Source: Agathobacter sp.
Lineage (GTDB): Bacteria > Bacillota > Clostridia > Lachnospirales > Lachnospiraceae
Length of the DNA stretch: 42,971 nucleotides
Assembly (NCBI GenBank): GCA_017623935.1
Contig: JAGAOC010000030.1
Location: forward strand, 1 to 42,971
Reading direction: 5' to 3'
The notes below the pieces were generated by a model. That model worked only from the letters and a program-made list of their open reading frames with translations. It ran no database searches and had not been told where the DNA came from. This document shows, piece by piece, positions 16,101 to 24,213 of this stretch. How positions within the stretch are numbered: the stretch's first letter is position 1; every line of letters begins with the position of its first letter. The position numbers and the translations under genes are program-made.

Positions 16101-18002
16101 ATGAAGAAAGTTGCACTTATTGCGGATTGCTGGAGAAAATTGATCAATTTTGCATGGATCAGTGGATGCAGAAGATATATTGCAGAGCACAATCTGGATG
16201 TGAATTTATATGTTTTTTCATCTTTTGGTAATTTCAGCAAAGATGAGAAATTCAATGAGGGAGAATACAATATCTTTAATTTGCCGAATCTATCTGAATT
16301 CGATGGAATTATCGTAGATTTTACGAATATCGAGATGGAAGGAACCAAGGACTGGATCATTAGAAAAGTTCGTGAAGCAAATGTGCCGGTAGTTTCTTTG
16401 GCAGAATCCATTGATGGTATGTACCTTTCCAGTATTGATGACTATAGCATTATGAAGAAGATGATCGAGCATGTCGTGGATGTTCACGGGTGCAAGAAGA
16501 TCAACTTCGTAGGTGGACCATCACGAAATGATGAGGCAAGACTTCGTTTGAAAGCATATCGTGATGTAATGATGGAACGTGGCTTTGCTTATACAGAAGA
16601 CCAGATCTATTGTGGAAATTATGAGATGTCTACAGGAGAGGAAGCTTTCCGAAATAGTTATGAGAAGGGGATCATTCCTGAGGCGTTTGTTTGTGTAAAT
16701 GACAATCTGGCAGTTGGAATCTGTCATGAGGCGAAGAAATATGGTTATGAGTGTCCGAGGGATTTTCTGGTAACCGGATTCGATAATTTTGATAAAGCAG
16801 CTTGTTATAGCCCACGGATCACAACGGTTGGTTTTATACGAGAAGAGATCTCTTACCATGCTATGGAATTGATGGAAGAGGTATGGAATGGAACTGGTAA
16901 GAGACGTTCCATTTATACAGAGACACCGCTCATCTTCCAGGATAGTTGCGGTTGCGTGAATCCTCATCCAATGGATCGTGGACAGTATGTTGTGAATCAC
17001 ATTCATACAGAACATTGGAATAATATCTTAGAAGATGAGTTATTGGAGTTTAACCGTTCTCTGGTAAACTGTGGAAGCTTTAAAGAATTAGCTGCCAAGA
17101 TTCCGGACAAATTAAAGTTTGTTCAGTGTGAAGCCCTTCATCTTATGGTAGATCAGGAGATCTTAGAAGATTATACTTCCATTCATGATATTGAGGAGCC
17201 AAAACCTTATTGTACCTCTGGATATCCGGATTTTATAACAGTCTTCCTATCCTGTGATAATCGGGAAGGAGTAATGGAGACTCAGATCCAGTCGGGCGAG
17301 TTATTCCCACAGGAGCAGGAGGAAGCTGCCGGGAATATGTTCCTTTTTACACCTATCCATTTTAGAGATCGGTCAGTAGGTTATCTGGTATTTAAAAATT
17401 GTGATTTTACATATGATACACAGTTGTTATTTGATTTTACCAATACCATTCAGGAGAATATGGAGACTCTTCATGCGAAGCTGACTCTCCAGAAAATGAA
17501 CGAAGAGTTGTCCAGACTTTACATCAGGGATTCCCTGACTGGCTTATATAATCGAATGGCATATAGCAGAAAGGCAGTACCGCTGTTTGATAAATGCAAA
17601 GAGATGAAGCGTGATCTGGCAGTTATGTTCGTGGATGTGGATCGATTGAAATATATCAATGATGTCTATGGTCATGATGCAGGAAATGTAGCCATCACGA
17701 ACGTGGCAACGGCTATCGAACAGAGATGCCCGAAGGACTCCATTGCCATGCGGTATGGAGGCGATGAATTCGTAGTTCTGATCCCGGATTGTGATGAGGA
17801 AATGGCGAATGAAGTCACCAAAGCGATCCGGCGTCTGGTAGAGAGCCGATCTTTAGCTCTGAATATGGGATTTGATATTACGGCAAGTATCGGATATACC
17901 ATTTTTAATGGTCAGTATGAGTCTTTAAATGACGCCATCAACGAAGCGGATGAGATCATGTACGAAGATAAAAAAATACGTCGTATGAGACGGGAAGATT
18001 AA
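16101..18002 (+). CDS. Diguanylate cyclase with periplasmic-binding-protein-like sensor domain
   Basis: 633 residues, cytoplasmic: no signal peptide or membrane segment. Residues 1-290 match the LacI/GalR-type ligand-binding fold (VALIADCW, EFDGIIVDF, VPVVSLAES, INFVGG, AFVCVNDNLAVG, LVTGFDNFD) but without a DNA-binding helix-turn-helix. A middle region of about 170 residues follows, then a GGDEF domain with DSLTGLYNR, FVDVDRLKYIND and intact YGGDEF at about 552-557, so c-di-GMP synthesis is likely. The RxxD inhibitory site is missing (PKDS at that place), suggesting no product feedback. A sugar-like ligand controlling c-di-GMP is an inference. GGGGGA precedes ATG 16101; it is monocistronic. 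Confidence 0.9.
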   Translation: MKKVALIADCWRKLINFAWISGCRRYIAEHNLDVNLYVFSSFGNFSKDEKFNEGEYNIFNLPNLSEFDGIIVDFTNIEMEGTKDWIIRKVREANVPVVSLAESIDGMYLSSIDDYSIMKKMIEHVVDVHGCKKINFVGGPSRNDEARLRLKAYRDVMMERGFAYTEDQIYCGNYEMSTGEEAFRNSYEKGIIPEAFVCVNDNLAVGICHEAKKYGYECPRDFLVTGFDNFDKAACYSPRITTVGFIREEISYHAMELMEEVWNGTGKRRSIYTETPLIFQDSCGCVNPHPMDRGQYVVNHIHTEHWNNILEDELLEFNRSLVNCGSFKELAAKIPDKLKFVQCEALHLMVDQEILEDYTSIHDIEEPKPYCTSGYPDFITVFLSCDNREGVMETQIQSGELFPQEQEEAAGNMFLFTPIHFRDRSVGYLVFKNCDFTYDTQLLFDFTNTIQENMETLHAKLTLQKMNEELSRLYIRDSLTGLYNRMAYSRKAVPLFDKCKEMKRDLAVMFVDVDRLKYINDVYGHDAGNVAITNVATAIEQRCPKDSIAMRYGGDEFVVLIPDCDEEMANEVTKAIRRLVESRSLALNMGFDITASIGYTIFNGQYESLNDAINEADEIMYEDKKIRRMRRED

Positions 18003-18007
18003 ATCTG

Positions 18008-18043
18008 AACGCTCGGAATTCTTAAGGATTCCGGGCGTTTTTT
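18008..18043 (+). terminator. Terminator of the diguanylate cyclase gene
   Basis: A 12-bp stem AACGCTCGGAAT/ATTCCGGGCGTT (one G-U) with 8-nt loop and T6, abutting the next promoter. Confidence 0.85.
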
Positions 18044-18044
18044 C

Positions 18045-18073
18045 TTGACAAAAGTTATCATATATGATAACCT
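18045..18073 (+). promoter_or_regulatory. Promoter with perfect 18-bp palindromic operator for the XRE/LTA operon
   Basis: TTGACA at 18045-18050 is a perfect -35. Three nt later comes the perfect palindrome GTTATCATATATGATAAC (18054-18071), filling the space where the -10 must lie; candidates are TAACCT (18068-18073) or a TATGAT-like hexamer with short spacing. A dyad between -35 and -10 is a typical repressor site, and the next gene encodes a small XRE protein, so autorepression is the simplest reading. Confidence 0.75.
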
Positions 18074-18122
18074 AGAGAAGTGAGAATCGCCTGCGAAAAT
18101 GCAGGAATCTGGAGAGAATGAT

Positions 18123-18338
18123 ATGGAAAATGGAAGAATTCCCAGAGAATCTTTGGTGAAGCAGATTCGGGAAGCCAGGAAGGCTCAGGGTATGACCCAG
18201 CAGGAGCTGGCAGAATTGGCAGGGACGAAGAAGTCTAATATTTCCCGTCTGGAGAGTGGACGGTATAATCCAAGTCTTGATTTTTTAATAAAAATAGCAG
18301 ATGGACTTGGCAAACAGATACGAATTACGATACAATAA
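18123..18338 (+). CDS. XRE-family helix-turn-helix regulator (HipB/HigA-like)
   Basis: 71 residues and essentially one HTH domain: LVKQIREARKAQGMTQQELAELAGTK then SNISRLESGRYNPSLDFLIKIADGLG. ATG 18123 has GGAGAG 6 nt upstream; ATG 18099 lacks a ribosome binding site. Compact proteins of this type are antitoxins or autoregulators. It lies about 50 nt after a perfect palindrome, 12 nt before a small basic gene and on the same strand as the LTA genes. The target is inferred to be its own operator. Confidence 0.9.
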   Translation: MENGRIPRESLVKQIREARKAQGMTQQELAELAGTKKSNISRLESGRYNPSLDFLIKIADGLGKQIRITIQ

Positions 18339-18350
18339 GGAGATAGAATA

Positions 18351-18635
18351 ATGGCAGCAATTAAGAAACTTGGAAATTATACAGATAATGATATTGAACT
18401 TTGCAGAACCACCAGCAACAGGGTGGGGGAGAGAGCTGTGATGGCATTAATAGAAGAGAGGATCCCATTTACAAGGAATTGTAGGAAGATCCCTTTCTTT
18501 CGAAGAGAGAAATATCATGGAGCCAGTAAGATCTATGTGATCACCATTAATCCGAGAAGATATGGTCAGGCGAGAAGGGTATTAGATGGACTGGAATTAG
18601 GGGACAGAAGCCGCCTGGTATTAAGTAATTTCTAA
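18351..18635 (+). CDS. Small basic protein partnered with the XRE regulator, unknown function
   Basis: 94 residues, rich in Arg/Lys, with AAGGAGA before ATG 18351. Pattern: a conserved-looking core ERAVMALIEERIPFTRN, then KIYVITINPRRYGQARRVLDGLE. The helix-strand-strand-helix arrangement with an A..L...IP and Y.V.V....Y.QA motif faintly recalls DUF2007-type signal-transducing domains; it does not look like RelE/HigB. With the XRE gene 12 nt upstream it could be a toxin, co-regulator or modulator of the LTA machinery. None of these is shown. Confidence 0.7.
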   Translation: MAAIKKLGNYTDNDIELCRTTSNRVGERAVMALIEERIPFTRNCRKIPFFRREKYHGASKIYVITINPRRYGQARRVLDGLELGDRSRLVLSNF

Positions 18636-18665
18636 AGATATGCATGCCGGTAAGGAAGATGGCAT

Positions 18666-20540
18666 ATGAATTTTGGGAAACCAAGTAGTAGGAATAAATT
18701 GAAGAGTGAACAGAATTCACAAGAGATAGTGATAGGAGAAATAAAAGAGCAGGAAGCAGGAGTAGAGGCACCGCTTTCCACCAGTCAGAAGATCAGAAGA
18801 GTGGTGGAATGGGGGCTTATGTTCCTGCTTCCTGCCATGTCTTTTTATCTGATGGAATGGTATGAGCATAATCCCTTTGAAGAAGTGCGGCCTATGGCAC
18901 AGTGGTTTAACATTTTGTTATTGGAACTGATAGCCTGGATCTTGTTCTTTCTTATTGGGAAGGCTAGAGCAGCACTTCGGATAGAACTTTTGTTAGCGAT
19001 GATCTTTGGATTAGTGAATCATTATGTCATGGAATTTCGGTCTACGCCGTTTGTACCTTGGGATATCTTTTCCGTTGGTACAGCTGCCAGCGTAGCCGGG
19101 GAGTACGATTTTACACCGACTAAAGAAGTAGTTATCGTTACACTTATTTTTGTGGGAATATTGATCCTGCTACAGTTTATGAAATTAAAACTATCCGGAA
19201 AACGGATCAAATGGCTGATCCCGGCAGGGGGATGTGTATTAGCGTTATGTATTTTGGTGAATAATCTACAGGATGAGGATTTTCAGACCAGCCATAGTCT
19301 GTATCCATTTCTATTTACGCCAGTGTATATGACTCAGGTAAACGGCATGGCAGTGACTTTTACCATGAATCTGCAATACATTATGGTAGATAAGCCACAG
19401 GGCTATGATGCAGACGACGCCCAGGCTCTGTTAGCGGCATATGAAGAGATATCAGGAGAAAACGCTGGAACCGCAGAAACTGGAGGAATAACCGGAACAG
19501 TGGGAACGGAGACAGAAGAACTTCCGAACATCATTGTGATCATGGATGAAGCATTTTCTGATCTGGGTGTTTTGGAAGAATTAGAGACCAATGTGGATTA
19601 TATGCCTTTTGTTCATAGCTTACAGCAGGGAGAGGAAAACACCGTTACAGGAACTTTACACGTGTCTGTCTGCGGGGGAAATACAGCCAATTCAGAGTTT
19701 GAATTTTTGACAGGAAATACCATGGCATTTTTGCCGAATGGAAGTATTCCATACCAGCAGTATATCAAAGGAGAATGTTCTTCTATCGTCAGCCACTTAA
19801 ATGAGTTGGGATATGTGACTTATGCCATGCATCCTTACTATGCCTCTGGATGGAATCGGGATGAAGTGTATGAGTGGATGGGATTTTCGGAATCCATTTT
19901 CTTAGGAGATATGATCTCTCCGTCATACTTAAGAAAATATGTCAGTGATGCTTATGATTTTGAGATGATACAGGAAATATATGAGGGAAAACCACAGGAT
20001 CAGCCATTGTTCTTGTTTAATGTGACCATGCAGAACCATGGAAGTTATGGGGATTCTTATGAGAACTTCACTCCAGATGTAACAGTTGAGGGAAATGATA
20101 GTTTTGTACTATCTCAGTATTTATCTCTGGTAAAAGAAACTGATGAGCAGTTAGAAGATTTGATCTCTTATTTTAGTGAACAGGAAGAAAAGACCGTAGT
20201 TGTCTTTTTCGGAGATCATCAGCCAGCGGACGTAGTAGCTAATCAGGTGCGTCGGGTAGGAGCAGATGAGTTGGAAACCCGGTATCAGGTGCCGTATGTT
20301 ATTTGGGCAAATTATGATATTGAAGAAGGATCCGGTGTGGATACCAGTCTGAATTATCTGGCGGCAGAAGCATTTGAGCGTTGTGGGATTCCAACCAGCA
20401 GCTATCAGGATTTCCTGCTGGAATTAAAAGAGACCTATCCGGTGATCTCTGCAGTTGCCCAGGATTTTGAAGAAGAGGAAAGCATATTAAATTATAAACG
20501 GTTACAATATTATGAAATTTTTGACTGGAAGGAACAGTAA
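18666..20540 (+). CDS. LtaS-like sulfatase-family membrane phosphoglycerol transferase
   Basis: 624 residues. LTA synthases take glycerol-phosphate from phosphatidylglycerol and polymerise it on the outer face of the membrane. About five membrane helices (roughly 48-66, 81-98, 105-122, 153-171, 183-199) precede an extracellular alkaline-phosphatase-superfamily domain. Catalytic Thr340 lies in GGNTANSEFEFLTG, metal Glu295 in IIVIMDEAFSDLG, and FFGDHQPAD is the late metal motif. The cytoplasmic N-terminal 40 residues are charged. AAGGAAG precedes ATG 18666. It is 30 nt after the small basic gene and 1 nt before the YfhO gene, so translational coupling is likely. LTA rather than another phosphoglycerol polymer is inference. 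Confidence 0.9.
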   Translation: MNFGKPSSRNKLKSEQNSQEIVIGEIKEQEAGVEAPLSTSQKIRRVVEWGLMFLLPAMSFYLMEWYEHNPFEEVRPMAQWFNILLLELIAWILFFLIGKARAALRIELLLAMIFGLVNHYVMEFRSTPFVPWDIFSVGTAASVAGEYDFTPTKEVVIVTLIFVGILILLQFMKLKLSGKRIKWLIPAGGCVLALCILVNNLQDEDFQTSHSLYPFLFTPVYMTQVNGMAVTFTMNLQYIMVDKPQGYDADDAQALLAAYEEISGENAGTAETGGITGTVGTETEELPNIIVIMDEAFSDLGVLEELETNVDYMPFVHSLQQGEENTVTGTLHVSVCGGNTANSEFEFLTGNTMAFLPNGSIPYQQYIKGECSSIVSHLNELGYVTYAMHPYYASGWNRDEVYEWMGFSESIFLGDMISPSYLRKYVSDAYDFEMIQEIYEGKPQDQPLFLFNVTMQNHGSYGDSYENFTPDVTVEGNDSFVLSQYLSLVKETDEQLEDLISYFSEQEEKTVVVFFGDHQPADVVANQVRRVGADELETRYQVPYVIWANYDIEEGSGVDTSLNYLAAEAFERCGIPTSSYQDFLLELKETYPVISAVAQDFEEEESILNYKRLQYYEIFDWKEQ

Positions 20541-20541
20541 T

Positions 20542-23082
20542 ATGAAAGCAAAGAAATGTTATTGGGCTGCATTTGCGGTGCCCTTGGTAATATGCGTCAT
20601 TATCTGTATCGGCAATGGTGTTTTTCCTTTTGGGGAAAAGTGTATTCTGGAAATGGATATGTATCATCAGTACTGCCCATTTTTTAATGAATTACAGGAA
20701 AAACTCCTTCATGGAGGCAGTTTGCAGTATTCTTGGAATCTGGGACTGGGATCAGATTTTGTGGGGCTTTATGCCTATTATCTGGCAAGCCCGTTAAACT
20801 GGCTTGTGGTACTCTGGCCTAAGTCTTATATCATTGAGTTTATGACTCTTTTGATCTTGGTTAAGATTGCTTTTTCCGGAACCAGTTTCTTTCTCTTTTT
20901 AACGGATCATTTTCAATTGAAAGATGAAAAAAAAGAGATATCTAGCAAGAATTTCTGGGTAGGAATCGTGTTTTCTACAGCCTATGCTTTAAGCGGATTT
21001 GTGGCTGCTTACAGTTGGGATATCATGTGGATGGATTCCATTGCCTTAGCACCCCTTATCTTTTTAGGGCTGGAAAAATTAGTAAAGCAGAAAGATCCAA
21101 GACTTTATTATATTACGTTAGCACTTTCTATCGTAGCGAATTATTATATTTCCATCATGATCTGTATTTTTCTGGTCTTTTACTTCATTCTGTTGTTCTT
21201 TGAGCAGAAAGGGGGAAAAATCAAGGCTGTAGGCAGATTTGCGTTCTATTCTCTTTTAGCAGGAGGAACTGGCGCAATTCTTATCATTCCGGAAGCTATG
21301 CTCCTTGGAAGCAGTGGTTCTGCAGTGGAACTTCCGGAGAAAATGGAATGGTATTTTAATATCATTGAGGAAATCTCCAGAGTCTGCACCATGACAGAGA
21401 CTTATACAGGAAGAGATCATTGGCCGAACCTCTATGCCGGGGCATTTACCCTGGTCTTATTAGGCTTATATGTCTTAAATAGAAAGATCAGCTGGAAGAA
21501 AAAAATTCCGAGGATCGCAATGGTTGTATTTTTCCTGATCAGCTTTACGAATAACTATCTGGAATTTTTCTGGCATGGATTTGATTTCCCGGATTCCCTT
21601 CCGGCAAGACAGTCCTTTTTGTTTATCTTTCTGGTGTTAGTCATGGCATTTGATCAGGTTATGCACTGGGAAGGAACGAAAGTCTGGCATATTCCTGTGG
21701 TCTGGCTGGGCTGGGGAGCACTGCTTGGGGCATCCTGGTTTATAACAGAGGATGGAGTGACGGATGAATTATCTTTTATCATAACAGGATTGTTTTTGCT
21801 GTTCTACGGAATCGTTTTTCTGATGCTTCGACTGGGCAAGGCGAGAGTGAAGGATATATTTTTTAAGGCGATCGTATTTGTGGCACTGGTGGAATTAGGT
21901 GTCAATATGGCATATTCAGGTTTCTCCTGTACCAGCAGAACCGCCTATATGGAAAAAATGGAAGATTATCTGGTGTTGATCGATCATGCCAACGAGATCA
22001 CAGAGAACAATGTAGGTCTTAATCGAATCGAAGATGCTGGCAGAAAGACAAAAAATGACAGCGCTCTTTATGGATATCAGTCTTCAACCATCTTTTCTTC
22101 CATGATGAATATTGGTGTTAGCCGACTGTATCAAAAAGTCTATATGGAGGGAGGCAAAAATTATTACTGCTATAATGGAGCAACCCCTCTTACTACAGCT
22201 ATGCTTTCCGTTAATTATGTATTGTCGGATGACCCGGATCTGGATAATCCTTATTATCAGTTTGTAAGTTCTTCCGGAGAGCATTATCTGTATAAGACTA
22301 CTTATAGTCTGCCATTGGGATATGTAATGTCGGAAGAGGCCATTGAAAACTGGATCCCAGAGAGTAATACCAGAATTAACAATATGAATGATCTGGCGTA
22401 TCTGCTTGGAGCTGAGACGAAAATGTTTACTCAGGTCAAATCCGAACAGACGGCAAAAGAAGGAGAGACTACTTTTGTTATCCCGGAAGATGGCTATTAT
22501 TATATGGGATATGATTATTGTGACAGTGAGTCATTAAATCTGACTTCCACAGAGGGAAAAGAGATCAAATACTCCAAGACCTCCCATCGTTATCTTATGG
22601 AGATCCGAGAGTGCGTTGCAGGGGAAGAGATCACTGTTAAAAATAAGACAAATGAGATCATTAATTATACGTTATATACTTTAGAGGAAAGTGCGGTAGC
22701 GGCCGCAGTAGAAACTTTGAGCAAGCAGTGCATGACCATGGAATCTTGCACGGATACAGAGATTGTAGGAAGCATTACTGTTACAGAGCAGGGACGACTG
22801 ATCTTTTCTATTCCTCATGATAGTGGCTGGACCTTATATGTGAATGGGGAAGAAACTGAGATTGATCCATTCTACGAGGCTTTTATCGGCGTCCATTTGG
22901 AAGAAGGAGAATATGAGATCCGACTGAAATATGAGACTCCAGGACTGGGGATGGGCGCAGTGATCAGTATCTCATGCATCCTAATCTTTATCTTGACGCT
23001 AGTAATTCGTCACTTAATTAAGAAACGTAAGGAGGTTCGACATGTCGAAGAAGATGATCAGTATTATCATTCCCTGCTATAA
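20542..23082 (+). CDS. YfhO-family polytopic membrane protein (GT-C type glycosyltransferase)
   Basis: 846 residues with many membrane helices in the first 450 residues and again at the extreme C-terminus, plus an extracytoplasmic region of about 400 residues. EMDMYHQYCPFF is the acidic loop typical of YfhO/GT-C proteins. In Bacillus, YfhO works with the GT2 enzyme CsbB to put GlcNAc on lipoteichoic acid outside the cell. The start at 20542, 1 nt after the LtaS-like stop, is supported by AAGGAAC; the frame extends further upstream but only inside the previous gene. It overlaps the downstream GT2 gene by 41 bp, exactly the known partner type. Confidence 0.9.
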   Translation: MKAKKCYWAAFAVPLVICVIICIGNGVFPFGEKCILEMDMYHQYCPFFNELQEKLLHGGSLQYSWNLGLGSDFVGLYAYYLASPLNWLVVLWPKSYIIEFMTLLILVKIAFSGTSFFLFLTDHFQLKDEKKEISSKNFWVGIVFSTAYALSGFVAAYSWDIMWMDSIALAPLIFLGLEKLVKQKDPRLYYITLALSIVANYYISIMICIFLVFYFILLFFEQKGGKIKAVGRFAFYSLLAGGTGAILIIPEAMLLGSSGSAVELPEKMEWYFNIIEEISRVCTMTETYTGRDHWPNLYAGAFTLVLLGLYVLNRKISWKKKIPRIAMVVFFLISFTNNYLEFFWHGFDFPDSLPARQSFLFIFLVLVMAFDQVMHWEGTKVWHIPVVWLGWGALLGASWFITEDGVTDELSFIITGLFLLFYGIVFLMLRLGKARVKDIFFKAIVFVALVELGVNMAYSGFSCTSRTAYMEKMEDYLVLIDHANEITENNVGLNRIEDAGRKTKNDSALYGYQSSTIFSSMMNIGVSRLYQKVYMEGGKNYYCYNGATPLTTAMLSVNYVLSDDPDLDNPYYQFVSSSGEHYLYKTTYSLPLGYVMSEEAIENWIPESNTRINNMNDLAYLLGAETKMFTQVKSEQTAKEGETTFVIPEDGYYYMGYDYCDSESLNLTSTEGKEIKYSKTSHRYLMEIRECVAGEEITVKNKTNEIINYTLYTLEESAVAAAVETLSKQCMTMESCTDTEIVGSITVTEQGRLIFSIPHDSGWTLYVNGEETEIDPFYEAFIGVHLEEGEYEIRLKYETPGLGMGAVISISCILIFILTLVIRHLIKKRKEVRHVEEDDQYYHSLL

Positions 23083-23998
23083 TGAAGAAGCCACGCTTCC
23101 TGTCTTATACGAGGAATTAAAGAAACTTTCTGTTCAGCTGGAAGCCTATGATCTTGAATATGTTTTCGTAAATGATGGTTCCTCCGATAGAACTTTTTCT
23201 ATGCTGACGGAAATGGCAAAGCAGGATGAAAAAGTAAAATATATTTCTTTTTCCAGAAATTTTGGAAAGGAAGCGGCACTTTTTGCAGGGCTTTCTAATG
23301 CAAAAGGAGATTATATCGCTACTATGGATGCGGATATGCAGGATCCGCCATCTTTACTTCCGGAAATGGTAGCAGATCTGGAATCAGGTGAATATGATAA
23401 TGTAGCAACAAGGCGGGTAAACCGGATAGGAGAACCGCCAATTCGATCCTTTTTTGCCAGATGCTTTTATAAATTAATGCATCATTTATCAGATATTGAA
23501 CTGGTGGATGGAGCCAGAGATTATCGGCTTATGCGCCGGGAAATGGTTGACAGTATACTGGCAGTTGGAGAATATAACCGTTTTTCCAAAGGAATCTATG
23601 CCTGGGTCGGTTATAAGACCAAGTGGATCGCCTATGAGAATGTAGAGAGAAGTGCGGGAGAGACCAAGTGGAGCTTCTGGAAATTGCTTCATTACTCCAT
23701 TGATGGCATTGTGAATTTTTCTAACGTGCCAATTACCATTTCTTCGTATTTGGGATTGATCCTGACAGTGATCTCTTTTATCGCAATTATCTTTGAGATC
23801 ATTAGAGCTCTTGTATTTGGTGATCCGGTAGCGGGCTGGCCATCTTTGGTGTGTATTATCACTTTTATTGGAGGAATACAGCTTTTTTGCATGGGAATCA
23901 TGGGGCAGTATATTTCTAAGACCTATATGGAAGTAAAGAAGAGACCTCATTACATCATCCGTGACACCAATTGTTCAGAAGCTAAGAAAAATAACTAA
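23042..23998 (+). CDS. GT2 undecaprenyl-phosphate glycosyltransferase (CsbB/GtrB-like)
   Basis: 318 residues. A cytoplasmic GT-A domain carries SIIIPCYNEE at the N-terminus, VNDGSSD, and the nucleotide-sugar motif DAD (96-98) in ATMDADMQDPP. Two C-terminal membrane helices (about 230-260 and 265-292) follow. Such enzymes load a sugar onto undecaprenyl phosphate for use outside the cell. AAGGAGG precedes ATG 23042 within the end of the YfhO gene. LtaS-like, YfhO and this enzyme together make an LTA-synthesis and glycosylation set. The sugar is not readable from sequence; GlcNAc is the Bacillus precedent. Confidence 0.93.
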   Translation: MSKKMISIIIPCYNEEATLPVLYEELKKLSVQLEAYDLEYVFVNDGSSDRTFSMLTEMAKQDEKVKYISFSRNFGKEAALFAGLSNAKGDYIATMDADMQDPPSLLPEMVADLESGEYDNVATRRVNRIGEPPIRSFFARCFYKLMHHLSDIELVDGARDYRLMRREMVDSILAVGEYNRFSKGIYAWVGYKTKWIAYENVERSAGETKWSFWKLLHYSIDGIVNFSNVPITISSYLGLILTVISFIAIIFEIIRALVFGDPVAGWPSLVCIITFIGGIQLFCMGIMGQYISKTYMEVKKRPHYIIRDTNCSEAKKNN

Positions 23999-24045
23999 AA
24001 GAAGATGTATAACTACAGGTTATGGGCTATATAACAAAAAAATAA

Positions 24046-24074
24046 TTGACAATTTGGAAGTCAATGGATATACT
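24046..24074 (+). promoter_or_regulatory. Consensus promoter upstream of a leader terminator
   Basis: TTGACA (24046-24051), 17 nt, TATACT (24069-24074); predicted start near 24081. The terminator at 24114-24152 lies only about 35-70 nt downstream, so the product is either a short RNA or an attenuated leader for the ABC transporter operon. Confidence 0.75.
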
Positions 24075-24113
24075 GACACTAAATTAAATAAAAAAATTAT
24101 TTATTTCGTGAAC

Positions 24114-24152
24114 AAAGGCGTTTACTTTTTACTAAGTAAGCGCCTTTTTTTT
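24114..24152 (+). terminator. Terminator between the GT2 gene and the amino-acid ABC transporter
   Basis: A 14-bp stem AAAGGCGTTTACTT/AAGTAAGCGCCTTT (one G-U pair), 6-nt loop, T8. It can end the LTA operon and also the short transcript from the promoter at 24046. A second hairpin, TTCTATT/AATAGAA, follows close by. Confidence 0.85.
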
Positions 24153-24213
24153 ATTTTCTTACAAGGGTTTTCTATTGTCTGAAAATAGAAGTCACGAGGA
24201 AAGCGAGGAGCCT

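Noticed and set aside
18351-18635. RelE/HigB-type toxin call for the XRE partner
   Set aside because: Position fits, but I cannot find the RelE-like core strands and basic active-site pattern, so the gene is left as unknown.
23961-24182. 73-codon frame between the GT2 gene and the transporter
   Set aside because: It runs through the terminator and has no ribosome binding site; the amino acid composition is unlike a protein.
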